A stretch of DNA of 64,000 nt from Epiperipatus broadwayi (lineage: Eukaryota; Onychophora; Udeonychophora; Euonychophora; Peripatidae), in contig JAQFVV010012446.1 in assembly GCA_028023455.1 (NCBI GenBank), positions 3,725,501-3,789,500 on the forward strand, in the 5' to 3' direction. The notes under the pieces are model-generated. The model was not told the origin of the DNA. It saw only the letters and a list, made by a program, of their open reading frames with translations, and searched no databases. A program made the translations under genes and the position numbers. Numbering within the stretch: position 1 is the first letter of the stretch; every line of letters starts with the position of its first letter. This document shows, in pieces, positions 53,800 through 64,000 of this stretch.

Positions 53800-56700
53800 A
53801 TCTTTTCTAACTACACATCTTCATGTTATAATAAGGTCCTATTAAAAGTTAGGATATTTCTCTAAAATTGGGACTGGCATAAATTTTGTTGAAGGTGACA
53901 AGCAATAACAAATTATTATTGCCAATGATTAAGTTTTATAACTCTCTGTTGCCTAGTTACTATATCTATCTTTTGGCAACAATTTTTTAGAAATGCCCAT
54001 ACATAAATATCTGCAGAATTTTGAATATTTACGCAAACCTCCGATGTCTTATGTCTGTAAAGTTTTTCTGATAAATTATATTTTATTAAAAATTTGAACA
54101 ATTCACATGTAGTAAATATCAATTAATGATCTATTTTCAAGCACTAATTTCCTTTTTATATTTTTATTTATTATGTTGTTATTGTTTTTTTTTTTTTTTA
54201 AAAAAAAAATTTTTAAAAAGGAAAATCTTTCAATTCTCAAATTTTGTATGAATAAATGTTTTTGCAAGTTTGTTTGCATTTAATTGTATATATTATTAGG
54301 GGGTGAATGATTGTTTATTTTCAAATATAATTTATTTTAATAAACTTGAAACTACACTATTATCCAAGTAGAAGGGGAAAATATAGTCAATATTTTACAT
54401 GTTAACTATACTAATAGTCAGACAGACTGTATATGATACACACCACTGCAGTCCTATTTCAAGCCCGTTGCACTTGCTTTATAACTGCTAGAAGTAAAAT
54501 ACCTCTTTTATGAATACTTTTTATTTATACTGAAGATAAAACCCTCAAGCATCATCCAGAATTAAATGGCATATTCCTAAGGAAGATTTTAAATGTTCTC
54601 AGTGCTTGATTCCACAGCTATCTCAAAGAAACAAGAAACTTCTCTAACTTAGGCTATCAGATCATGTATATTTAAACACAAAACAATATAATTGACAAAT
54701 TTGTTTAACTAAATGTTATATGATGAGACACACAGAGAGAATTTTGGCCAAATTAACAATTAAAACATTTTTATTTACAAATAGTATCATAACAATAATA
54801 AGAATACAAATTAAATTAAACTAATTACAAAATTATTCAATATAGTTAAGTCCAATTTAAATTAGGTAGTAAGAGTTTAATCATTTCTAATTTTAAGAAA
54901 GTTTATAAAGAGAATGAAATCTTACCCCTATTTTATTTAAATTTAGACATTGAATTGTTTTCTTGCATTAACTTAGGTTTTGCTATAGCTTTTCTAGAGT
55001 GATTACTCATGTCTTTTTGACAATTCTAGACATCATGTATAGTATTCTTGAACAGATTTCCCAGTTTTTTAGCAGCTTGTAGCTTTTTTTCAGGGCAGTA
55101 TATATATCTTCATAGCCTTCGTCAACAGTAATCTTCAATAATGACAGTCAACATCTCAGCAATGGTAGATCAATGATTTTTGTCACTTCACAGGCTATCA
55201 AATGTATAGGAACTGGATAATGAAAATGAAACGAACATCCCCTTTTATGAGACTAGAATAGCATGGTGATGCTAAACTAGACATTCACAATGAAAGAGAC
55301 TGCACATCAAAGTTTAATAGCAGCAGGATAGCCTGAATAACTTCAAACTATGTTGAATAATTTCAATAACTTGGTTGAAGAATCTTCTTGAACTTCAATA
55401 ATAATAATGATGAGCTAAGAATTTAATAGCTTATATACCTTGACCAACCATTGTCTGAGCTCGCCCATGTCATTAATTAGTTTTAATCTTTTCTCATTAA
55501 TTAATCTTCATTTTTATACCATTAATTCTACCATTAATTATTTAATCAATTGACTGGCTTACTGATTAATTCCTTCTTCATTAGACAATTTTCAAATTTA
55601 TTTTAATCTTTGATTAGGTTATAATTTTTACAAAATTAAATAATTTTAGACAAGAATTCTGTATGATTATTTACATGTCCATTTTCTTATTCCTTTTTTT
55701 TCTTGTTAAAATTAATGTTTTACGTCTGATTATTTCACAGAGTAAATTTTATAATTTTTAAGTTAATTTTACACATTTTGTTTTCTTTTATTTTCACTAT
55801 ACCTTATATAACATTTTGGAATTTGTAAATTTATTTAAAGAAAAAGTAAGCCATTCCTTCCCAAATAGTAAATGTAATTAAAATTCTTAAACTACATTAT
55901 TTTACTTTAATTATATTTTTCCTCTTCTATTTTTTCTTTTCTTTTAAATTAAGATTAGGATAATTTGAATGGAGTTTTATTTTGTGTTTTGTTTACTTTT
56001 TCACTGACTTTTGTTCTATTCTAAAATCTCTTCATTCTATTTATTAAACTGACAGCCTTTTCATAATATATATTTCTGAATATTCTTAATATACCCTTCA
56101 AATATTTCATGTAACATGTATATTTACATATCCGTTACAATATATTACCAAAACTTTTTATTGAAAATTAATTGTAATACATCTTTATTAAATTATTTAT
56201 TCATTTTGCTTTGCCAAACAATGTAATATACATTTAAATAACTAGGCAGGCAGTAAACTGTACATAAAAATAAACAAATATATCTAAGTGCACATTTATT
56301 TTTACTCACTAAATGTTTACAAATGAACCACACTTTTTATAGTGCATTTTTGAATAATGTTTTTATTTGAAATATGAGTTTTTGCTATTTAGTAGTCTTC
56401 TTCAGATTGTCTATTATATAAATACACAATAACTTCATCTAATATATATATATAATTACATAAATCACATCAAGTTAGCTGATGCTTAAAATTATCCAAT
56501 AGAATATCAAAACTCTGTTGTCAAGACAACACTGAGATAATAAATGGAATTTATAAATACCCCAAATTTATTTTTAACATTACGTATTTATTTGGAATAT
56601 ATAAATTAAAAAGGCATATCTATTCATTAGAGCTTACATTGTCGTAATTTACAATCACCATAAAATAAATTTTAGCACAGAAAAGAAGCTATATAATGTA

Positions 56701-57640
56701 TATTCTCTTCAAAAGTTAATTATGATAAGTCTGTGAGTAAAGACAGAAAAATCATAAAACCTGCACTCATGTATAATAAGGGTTATTGCTAGCATGACAG
56801 TCTTAGAGAATTAAATATATTCATTATTGAAGTAAATTATTTGAAAGTAAACTTTGGAAAAGAGGGAGTGCTTCAGAAAATTAATGGTTTGAAAGAGATT
56901 GCGTGCAACATTGAATATAATTTTTGTCAGTTTATTTGGCACAAAAAAATTAAGCCAAATACAAACACATTGTTTATAAGGAAATAATTGTTTCCATATA
57001 TAAATAAAATAAAAAAATCATTAAAATATTAAAATAATTTTAAATATGATTACAATCATAATTGTTTATGTCCATATTGTTGTATGATAATTTTTTTTAC
57101 AATAAATGTTTCAATTATTTTTCCATATAATTGTGGAGGTCAGATAAAAGTGGCCATCTTTTTTTTGTCTAATAGATTTGCATCGATCTAAGAAAGTGGT
57201 TATTGTTGCAAGATCTTTAAATGCTTTTTTGAATCTGACTCGTGAATTATCGTAATAACTTAATCAGATTTAGTTGCTCAGTGAACAAGTTTATATTTTC
57301 CGCATTCTATATTTAATAGCCAAAATTTATTTACAGGCTTATTTAAATTATGATTCTATCATATGCGTAGCAGATCCTTCTCCATTGCAATTTATTGGTT
57401 GTAGAAAAATAATGTGATGGTAAGAATTCACGATCCCTGTAGGGTTAAAGCTCCGTAGGAAAATTATTAATAATGTTTATTTAATATTGAAGCATGATAC
57501 AAATACAATATTTAATTTTTTATAGGGATAATAATACACACACACACACACACGCAAAGTAAGAGTTTTAATATTTTATTGTTTATACATTTATTTAAAT
57601 TAAAATATAAAATAAATAAGTGCAAAAGTTAATGTTTTAT
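53800..57640. other. Long AT-rich stretch, mostly unrecognised
   Basis: Contains a decayed family C motif on the minus strand near 56375-56412 (CTGAAGA kept, GAAA lost), a (CA)n tract at about 57536-57554, and a short plus open stretch at about 57180-57260 (H-R-S-K-K-V-V-I-V-A-R) of unknown origin. No gene supported. Confidence 0.35.
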
Positions 57641-57654
57641 GTGAAAAAACAAGA

Positions 57655-57850
57655 TTGGCTATCTTAATATAAGCTGAGCATTGATTGCATATGTGTGTGG
57701 AAATGATAATCTGGATCACGAAATATGTGTATTGGTGATTATTTATCTTTTCGACTGTGTGTGATCAAGTGTGTCAGCAGTATGAGATAGCATGGATAGT
57801 TGAGGGCCATGTGAAAGTCTGAGTTCAAACCCCTTATATATTACATATTG
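57655..57850 (+). repeat. Family D copy with ribozyme core deleted
   Basis: GATAATCTGGATCA joins directly to CGAAATATGTGTATTGGTG, removing CTGATGA and stem II. The 3' body through GAGTTCAAACCCC is intact. Confidence 0.65.
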
Positions 57851-58890
57851 GAATGCAGGTATGAAAAAGCCTGTACTGTAGAAAAAAAATTCATATATTA
57901 AATTTTTAATAAGAAAACTATGATGGATTTAAGTTTTCAATTCTACCCTATAGCCATAAATTCAACATTCATTAACAATGTGTTCATGGTTTGTGTTTAT
58001 GCACATCTACATAGATCAGTCGTTGTTAAATTCCATTTATGAAATGGATCAATGCAATGATCATGGGTTTCTCTACTCCAGTTGTGTATAGGAAAGTCAA
58101 ATCCTGTTGGCTTTAATGTTGGATCTGAAAGAATAAATTTGTTTGGTATCTCATAAGAATTCCATTTTCTATGTCATAATTCTTTGAATACAGATTCTTG
58201 ATTAAGCACCCAAAAAGAGTATCTCTATTTGTGATGAGTTTTAGATGATGAAATCGCATTTTGATCTATTAGCAAGCTTGATTTTCTTAACAGCTTTCTA
58301 TACCTTTTCTGTGGGACATCTTTTCTGTATCTGGTAGAAGGATATATGAAAGAACAGGAAGCCATTGCAAAGGAGTAGATTTGATAAATATTTCTCATAG
58401 TAATATTTAATTGAATATCTAGAAGTTTAGTGTGAGGTTTTTTCTCTACACAAGGGCACATTATTCACCAGCAGAGTGTTCTGGTGCTAAAATAGCTATT
58501 CTTATAGTACTTGTATCACAAACTCAAGAAATACTGAACTGTTTCCCAAGGAAATTAATATTTTTAGAAAGTAATTTTGTTCCATCTTTAGAATAAATGG
58601 GGGAAATAAATTACATTATGATCCAAGGTTATTCCTAAAGAGCCTAAGTAGGATATTTACATTATGAGGTGATTCCCTATTATCTAGATGAAAAAATAAA
58701 TACAATGTCCTTATTGAATTAATAAAACCCTAGTAAATTATTTCTCAGAACCATGATTATTAGAAGAGTATGTTGTAAGAGATGCATATATATTGTATGA
58801 TAGAATAAAACAACTGGAAGAAGAAATATTCAGTCTTTTTTTTGAAAAAAACAAAACCACAACAACTAACAAACAAACTATAATTTAGAA

Positions 58891-59319
58891 CAGTGGCACA
58901 CACCATGGGTTGCGATCCCTCAAGGGGCGCATAAAAAATTTTGGGGGTCATGAAATTTTTAAGAAATTCTCTTAAGTTTTGGATAATAATAAGTTTTATT
59001 TTTAAAAAAAAAGAATTTAATTTTTTAAAGTAGTTAAAAATCACATGAAAATAAATTGTTTATATATATATATAATTGTTTTCTTTTTGTTTTATTTATA
59101 AATATATGATTTTTTTTTCAAAAATTTTATTTCATATCGAATGTGCTTAATATTAAAATATTAGAAAATATAAATTTGTATGTCAGTTAAAACTAATATT
59201 GCTTTATTATGAATATCTTTACATACTCATAATTTAGGCATGGTCAAATAAATAATGGAGTGAGCCAAATTTTCTTCCAAGAAAGGGGGTCACAAATGTA
59301 AACATTTGGGGCAACATTG
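58891..59319. mobile_element. hAT-type non-autonomous element with 8-bp TSD
   Basis: The perfect duplication ATTTAGAA lies at 58883-58890 and 59320-59327. The ends CAGTGGCACA and GGGGCAACATTG are short diverged inverted repeats of hAT type. Subterminal GGGTTGCGATCCCTCAAGGGGCGC on the left and AAGGGGGTCACAAATG on the right follow a common hAT pattern. No transposase is encoded in the 429 bp. Confidence 0.8.
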
Positions 59320-59348
59320 ATTTAGAAGACAAACAAAACTATTAATTG

Positions 59349-60045
59349 TTTGTTAGACTATTTCCATTATCTATTATTAAGAACTTATAAATGACTTTAC
59401 AAAAATTTTAAATTTTATTTAAATTTTCTTAGTACATTCAAATGTTAATGATAACCTCAGGTTAGTATTTAACACAACATTTTGAGTTGCCCGACCAATG
59501 ACAATGTTAGCATGTGAATTGAACCCGGATCTTTAGATTTTGGAATATTGAATTTTAAGGTAATGCTCTAACCAACTGAGCCTTTGACAGCATAGTTCAG
59601 TTGGTTAGAGCATTATTTTGAAATTCAATATTCAAAAATCTAAAGGTTCGGATTCAATTTATATGCTCTTATTCTTCTCCTTTACTTTTTTTGCATTTCT
59701 TCATATATTCATATATATTGCTTATAATAACTTCTTTCATATATACTTTAATGCAAAAAAAATTCTCAATAAAACTTCTTTATTTGCCTGACAGTTTCGA
59801 GTGTCCAGCAGTCTTCATCAGAGCTTTCTAAAACCTCCTCTGCTTTTTCAATTCATATGTTAGTGCTGTTATTGGACAGGCCAGCAACATCTATGAAGAC
59901 AGGAGAATAATACCATTTGAAACTCTGTTAAATACTAATCTGTGTGCTATTACTAATAGTGGAATGTATTTAGAAAATTCAAATACACTTTAAAAAATTT
60001 CTAAAGACATTCAGTTCCTAGTATTAGATGATGGATAGTCCAACA
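59349..60045. repeat. Family E foldback containing a SINE palindrome and a ribozyme
   Basis: The outer arms (TTAGACTATTTCC..ATTATCTATTATTAAG and TAGTATTAGATGATGGATAGTCC) match 48953-49275. Inside, a tRNA-derived segment occurs as an inverted pair at about 59515-59660 (AACCAACTGAGCC and AGTTCAGTTGGTTAGAGC). A family C hammerhead lies at 59787-59826. Confidence 0.55.
59787..59826 (-). ncRNA. Hammerhead, family C, intact boxes
   Basis: Minus strand: GCT, CTGATGA (complement at 59815-59821), A, GACTG-CTGGA-CACTC (one C-C mismatch), GAAAC-T-GTC, AGG. The core matches the consensus exactly. Stem I is only about two pairs and stem III minimal. Confidence 0.55.
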
Positions 60046-60509
60046 AATAATTAATATTAAATAGCATCATCACAAGACTGTCAGACTAACACAGCAGAAC
60101 TAGTATATATTATTAGATATACTGCATGTGTCTGGAATGAAGGCATCAACGCATATTTTATAATAGTAAGTTTTTTATTACTACATACACCCACATTAAG
60201 TGGTATCTTTATTAAAAGCAGTAGCTTTTTAATAAGTACATTGTAAAATTCTAAAATAATTTCTTCTATAAAAATAAGTCAGCATCAGGCTGAACAACTA
60301 TCTAATGTCCATTGATTACTCAAATTAACAGTGAATGGATTTAGAGTATGGTGAAATTAACTATTCTTGGAAGCATGTGACTATGTGAGAGATCATGTGA
60401 TATTGTTGGTGTAAATCCTATTGTTAAAATGTTATTTTAATCTATATAGTAAGCAGTAAGTCCACAATTACTATTGTTAAATTTGAATGACCAATAAACA
60501 AACATTGAA

Positions 60510-60615
60510 TTTAGAGGGTTTGAACTCAGACTTGTATTGGTTATATAAGATGGAATGGATGACTGAAAGGAGCTTGAAAGTCTGGGTTCAAATATCCTCC
60601 AATTATATCTAGCTT
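60510..60615. repeat. Family D 3'-end fragments, inverted
   Basis: A short minus end (GAGGGTTTGAACTCAGACTTG) abuts a plus end (GGAGCTTGAAAGTCTGGGTTCAA), as in the copies at 19915 and 25226. Confidence 0.55.
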
Positions 60616-60776
60616 AAATATACATACTGTGCTTGTATTTAAACATTGAATTTGTATCTTCACACCCAGAAAACATCCTATATTTTAAATAAAACTATTG
60701 TGCTCAACATACTAATAGTATTATTATCGTTAAATGATTTATTTATTTTGGAGTGTATTAAAAAAAATTAGCTTAC

Positions 60777-60876
60777 CAATAATGAAGATTATTGAGAGCG
60801 AAGGATGAAAATAGCAAAATTTTATCCTCCAAAAAGGTTTGATAACATGAACAGTGATGTGTTCGGACTCTGCCAT
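60777..60876 (-). CDS. Candidate first coding exon (33 codons), unknown gene
   Basis: On the minus strand an ATG at 60876 in good context (AAAAATGG) opens M-A-E-S-E-H-I-T-V-H-V-I-K-P-F-W-R-I-K, then F-C-Y-F-H-P-S-L-S-I-I-F-I-I. It runs straight into a strong donor (ATTG|GTAAGC, last exon base 60777), phase 1. A short polar start is followed by a basic-aromatic stretch and the beginning of a hydrophobic segment, as in the N-terminus of a membrane protein. I do not recognise the family. The next exons would lie at lower coordinates; whether 41766-41900 belongs to it is unknown. Confidence 0.4.
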
Positions 60877-61014
60877 TTTTAGGAATAGATTGCTACTAGA
60901 CATTTAAAGAGATCGTCTTTAATATTTTGCAAATATTGTTTATTTATTAAATTTATACTGAATAAACAATTTCAGACTTTAATAATAACTAATTGCTCAA
61001 AAATAAGAAATTCA

Positions 61015-61110
61015 AACGCCGGAATTGACCAAATGGAGGGAGGCTCAATCCATGGGCCTTGAGTTCAGAATCCACCATTTTATCACTGGACTAAACTATA
61101 AATTCGCATT
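61015..61110 (-). repeat. tRNA-derived SINE fragment
   Basis: Minus strand TAGTTTAGTCCAGTGATAAA (A-box-like), GGATTCTGAACTCAAGG, CATGGATTGAGCCTCC (B-box-like). It lies just upstream of the minus-strand exon candidate. Confidence 0.45.
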
Positions 61111-61914
61111 TTTATTTAGTAGAATAGGGTCTATTCTTTATATTTTCAGTTTATATATTTATTGTCATTTCAACAGTAGTCTCTTCTACCCCTAATATTC
61201 TTATTTATTGACTCATCCTATTTTGTTTAAACTTATTAATGAGTTTTATTTTGTATCAAATTTCTTTTCTTCTGAATTTCTTGGCACTTAATTTTTATTT
61301 TTAAAAATTATTTTTAACTTTTGATTTAAAAAAAAAAAATTCTATTGGTATTAAAATAAAATGCCACTTATAATCTGTCCGGGTTTTAACCTTCAAAAGT
61401 TTTTTAATGAAGCTTTTTTTTTTTTTTAACCACCTGCAGACATCTGTGTTTTTCGGAAATTGATAATAAGACTGATGTTAACTTTATTTTAAAATAAAAC
61501 ATTGCTGTATAATGTAAATTTTTAAATATGAGATCACTTTTAACATAACCTAAAGGCTGTCTGAAAAAGAAGTATTGGAAATAATTGAATTCATATGTTG
61601 CTCAGGTGATTTTATACTAAAAAATAAATAAATAAAATGGTTATATATATATTACATTAAAATATTGAAATGTTAGATTAAATTCTGTTAAGAGATTGGC
61701 AAGTTCGACCATTGATGAACCAGGTTCTGATCTTGTCACTCTTTTGTCTAATTATCTTAATTTATTTTATGCAGAGAATTTAAAATATATATACTGTATT
61801 TAAAAAAATCCTGATAGGGAATCACGATTTAAAATGTATTTAAATATAACTCCTTTTACATATAAACAAATAATGTAACTAATGCTGCAAATATGGTATC
61901 AAATCTTTATGGCT

Positions 61915-62035
61915 TTCTATTCTCACTACTTTTACGCCCTCTAACGTAAGCTTTAATAATCATTGCATGCCAAATGGTAGAGTTCTAGTCCAAAGCTTAT
62001 ATTAGAGGGCATAAAAATAACGAGAATATAGTAAT
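61915..62035. repeat. Family A' terminal hairpin
   Basis: Arms TATTCTCACTAC..TTTTACGCCCTCTAACGTAAGC and complement AGCTTATATTAGAGGGC..GAGAATA flank AATCATTGCATGCCAAATGG. It matches the 27722-27840 hairpin in layout, and the body that follows (TAGCAGTCTGTATGCTAATGTG) is truncated. Confidence 0.6.
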
Positions 62036-62287
62036 AAATAGCAGTCTGTATGCTAATGTGTGGTATTTTATTGGTCATATAAAGGTTTCAAGCTCCATGT
62101 AGAGAATTTTGCAACTTTTTAAATATTATCACATTAATAAAAAAAAGAAATGCATGGAAAAAAAAATTTCTTCAGTTTTCATACTTTTTGATATCATGTG
62201 ACCAAAATAAAATACTGTGACACTCATGTTTTGAAATATTTTTAGACTATTTTTGAACATTATTTAATCACATAATGTTATCGATTC

Positions 62288-62555
62288 ACAGAGACAAAAC
62301 TCTCTATACAGAAGTGTCACTCAATGCAAGCCAGAGTAATCAATGGATGCAGGAAGGTTTGTGCATAAAATCCCTATCTAGTGCCTATTTATCCAACAAC
62401 ATCCCAGACTAGTTTCTAGTTTGTGGCTTTTATCAGTGAGGAGCCTTGGATCTGAGAGCTCTGCATCTAGATCTTAGGATCTAATGCAACTCTGGTTTGC
62501 ACTGAGTGGTGCTACTGTATGGAGAGTTTTGCCTCTGTGAAGAACAGCTTGTGTA
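62288..62555 (-). repeat. Family A foldback with ribozyme
   Basis: Termini CACAGAGACAAAACTCTC and GAGAGTTTTGCCTCTGTGAAG. The arms share CACTCAATGCAAGCCAGAGT / ACTCTGGTTTGCACTGAGTG. A minus-strand hammerhead lies in the centre. The complement of CTGAGAGCTC..AGATCTTAGGATC follows, as at 20837. Confidence 0.75.
62391..62451 (-). ncRNA. Hammerhead, family A, G8 mutated
   Basis: Minus strand: ATCCAA, GGCT, CCTCA, CTGATAA, A, AGC-CACAA-ACT (one pair lost), GAAAC-TA-GTC, TGGGA, TTGGAT. Both stem I helices still pair, but the essential G8 is A, so this copy should be inactive. Confidence 0.7.
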
Positions 62556-62579
62556 AGCATAAAGAATGGTTATCATGTC

Positions 62580-62830
62580 CATGAAGATTGGCTATCTTAA
62601 TATAAGCTGAGCTTTGTTTGATTGTATATATGTGTGGAGATGATAATCTGGACCAATTGATAAGTGCTGCTTTAGCACAAAATACTTTATTGGTGATTAT
62701 TTATCTTTGTGACATGTATGTGATCAAGTGTATCAGCAGTATGAGATAGCATGGATGGTTGAGGGTTGTGTGAAAGCCTGAGTTCAAAGCCCCTATATAT
62801 TACATATATAAGTGCAGATATGAAAAAGCC
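62580..62830 (+). repeat. Family D copy retaining ancestral stem II
   Basis: Complete in length (AAGATTGGCTATCTTAATATAA to GAGTTCAAAGCCCC). The first box has decayed (TTGATAA) and GAAA is AAAA, but stem II here is a full GTGCT/AGCAC five-pair helix with G-C at 10.1/11.1. This shows the ancestral family form was canonical. Confidence 0.65.
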
Positions 62831-63424
62831 TGTACTGTAGAAAAAATTAATATATCAAGAATATTGTAAAAGCCAAAGACATTTGTTTTTTCATTAGTTT
62901 TAGTGCTCTTTTTTTTTTCTCACTTTTTAGTGTTTTTATGTGAATAATAGCATTTCTTTAAAAAATTTTAGTTTCTATTTTTTAGTTTTATATTGTTCCC
63001 GAAATTAGGCATGGAAAATATTTAGGTAGATCGCAATACCATAAAAAGTGCCGAATTCCATATAAAATGAAAAATTTACTTTTTTTGCTGAAAATTGTTT
63101 GCAAACTTTAGAAAATGTATAGTCATCAAAAGTTCATATGGATGCAAAGTTTCAGCTCAAATGGGAATTGGAAAATGAGTGAAAATTGAGTTACAAGATT
63201 TTTATCATGATAGAGTAAAAAATAGAGTAAGTTACTTGAAAATGTATGATGCAGAATAGTGCTTTTGTATTGATGATTTTAATTCTATTTAGAGCATCTT
63301 CTCTAAATACATATTCTGCTGAGATTGGTCAACTTTTTATTATATGGTAATATATAAAAACATAAAAAAAGTTTTTAATTAACATATGGACAACTAATAT
63401 CATAAATAATTATTTATTTTATAT

Positions 63425-64000
63425 AATGAGCATGATAATAGCTTTTAACAAGCTTTTCCAAATATCCATATCCTCAGATTGGTTTCTAGCTCTGGCTGTC
63501 GTCAGTGAGGCATTAGATTTAAAAATACCAGGTCAAAAACAGCATTTATCTAATAGTTAACTATTAAGTAGCAAATCTAAAATTTTCATACATCCATACA
63601 TTTTTAAATCCTGATATCTAACTTAAATAGCCATATGGGACTGAACTAAGTTCAGATATACCATATATTAATAGCTTTGGCAATATAAAATTACCAAAAT
63701 TTTCAAGAACAAAACAATAATTGTAAGGAAATCAAGTCATATATCACACGACTCAATTTAATAAGCTTGTACTACAAATGTTATATAATGAGCATGCTTG
63801 TGGCTTTAGCAATGTTATATTGCTGAAGCTATTAATATATGATGTAACTGAATTTAATTCAATCTCATATGGCTATTTAAATTAGATAGCTGGATTTAAA
63901 GACATATGAATGTTTGAAAATTTCAGATTTTTCTACTTAATAGTTAACTATTAGATAAATGCTGGGCTTGACTTGGGATTTTTAAATCTAATGCCTGAAT
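63425..64000. repeat. Family B inverted pair, runs off the window
   Basis: A minus half (63425-63790) and plus half (63790 to the end) share CATCCATACATTTTTAAATCC, ACTTAAATAGCCATATGGGACTG and TTAGATAGCTGGATTTAAAG. The minus half holds a hammerhead at 63472-63510. The plus half reaches AATCTAATGCC at the window end, just before its own ribozyme would begin. Confidence 0.75.
63472..63510 (-). ncRNA. Hammerhead, family B, perfect inner stem I
   Basis: Minus strand: CCTCA, CTGACGA, C, AGC-CAGA-GCT, A, GAAAC-CA-ATC, TGAGG. CCTCA/TGAGG is fully Watson-Crick, better than the G-U form elsewhere. Stem II AGC/GCT is a paired exchange compared with GC/GC copies. The triplet is ATC with a C-A mismatch in stem III. 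Confidence 0.65.

Noticed and set aside
53916-54122. 68-codon minus frame
   Set aside because: AT-rich region, no recognisable domain and no gene context.
98-59044. Many 60-118-codon open frames spread over both strands
   Set aside because: Apart from the LINE, Penelope and Tigger fragments and one unassigned frame (37942-38166), they have AT-biased low-complexity composition, lie in repeats or antisense to them, and show no family motifs or splice context.

Overview
The window looks like strongly AT-rich, intergenic or intronic DNA from an invertebrate animal genome. It has short, mostly broken reading frames, no operon-like coding, many short tRNA-derived SINEs with target-site duplications, Penelope-like and RTE-type retroelement fragments, hAT and pogo/Tigger DNA transposon relics, and a locally homogenised satellite. 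I cannot name the species or phylum from this sequence alone. No complete protein gene is visible. Three short stretches look like exons because they combine non-repeat composition, open frames and good splice or polyadenylation signals: a first coding exon at 14300-14424 (+), a first coding exon at 60777-60876 (-), and a terminal exon at 41766-41900 (-).

Layout. 1-3260: an RTE-like LINE (+) broken by a 217-bp hairpin insertion and by a head-to-head pair of Penelope 3' ends. 3257-6690: foldback elements, a SINE and a ribozyme-bearing repeat. 6701-8545: a 122-bp satellite grading into older tRNA-like units. 9046-10367: a Tigger relic. 10900-12290: SINEs. 12700-15360: repeat-poor DNA with the first exon candidate. 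15370-21003: LINE, foldback repeats, hAT relic. 21650-22595: possible second hAT relic around an (AT)n tract. 23450-31430: SINEs and three families of ribozyme-bearing repeats. 36870-37500: a second Penelope lineage. 38185-53800: LINE tails, SINE pairs, foldbacks and the terminal exon candidate. 57650-64000: a hAT element with 8-bp duplication, foldbacks, the minus-strand exon candidate and more ribozyme repeats.

Main result. I find many copies of hammerhead-ribozyme sequence (C-U-G-A-N-G-A, stem II, G-A-A-A, very short stem III, N-U-H, closing stem I) in four different dispersed repeat families, here called A, B, C and D. In A, B and D, stem I has an inner helix, an internal loop and an outer helix. 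Stem II shows compensatory changes between copies. Stem III is reduced to a short palindrome (ACTAGT, ACCGGT or ATACGTAT). C is the family linked to Penelope-type ends. This matches what is known of hammerheads in Penelope elements and of metazoan 'retrozymes' (non-autonomous, ribozyme-flanked, circular-RNA-producing retroelements). One B locus has two direct ribozymes 378 bp apart, which is the retrozyme architecture. Many copies are foldbacks whose two arms share copy-specific changes. The plausible working model is a community of non-autonomous ribozyme retroelements mobilised by Penelope-like or LINE reverse transcriptases, both of which have remains in this window.
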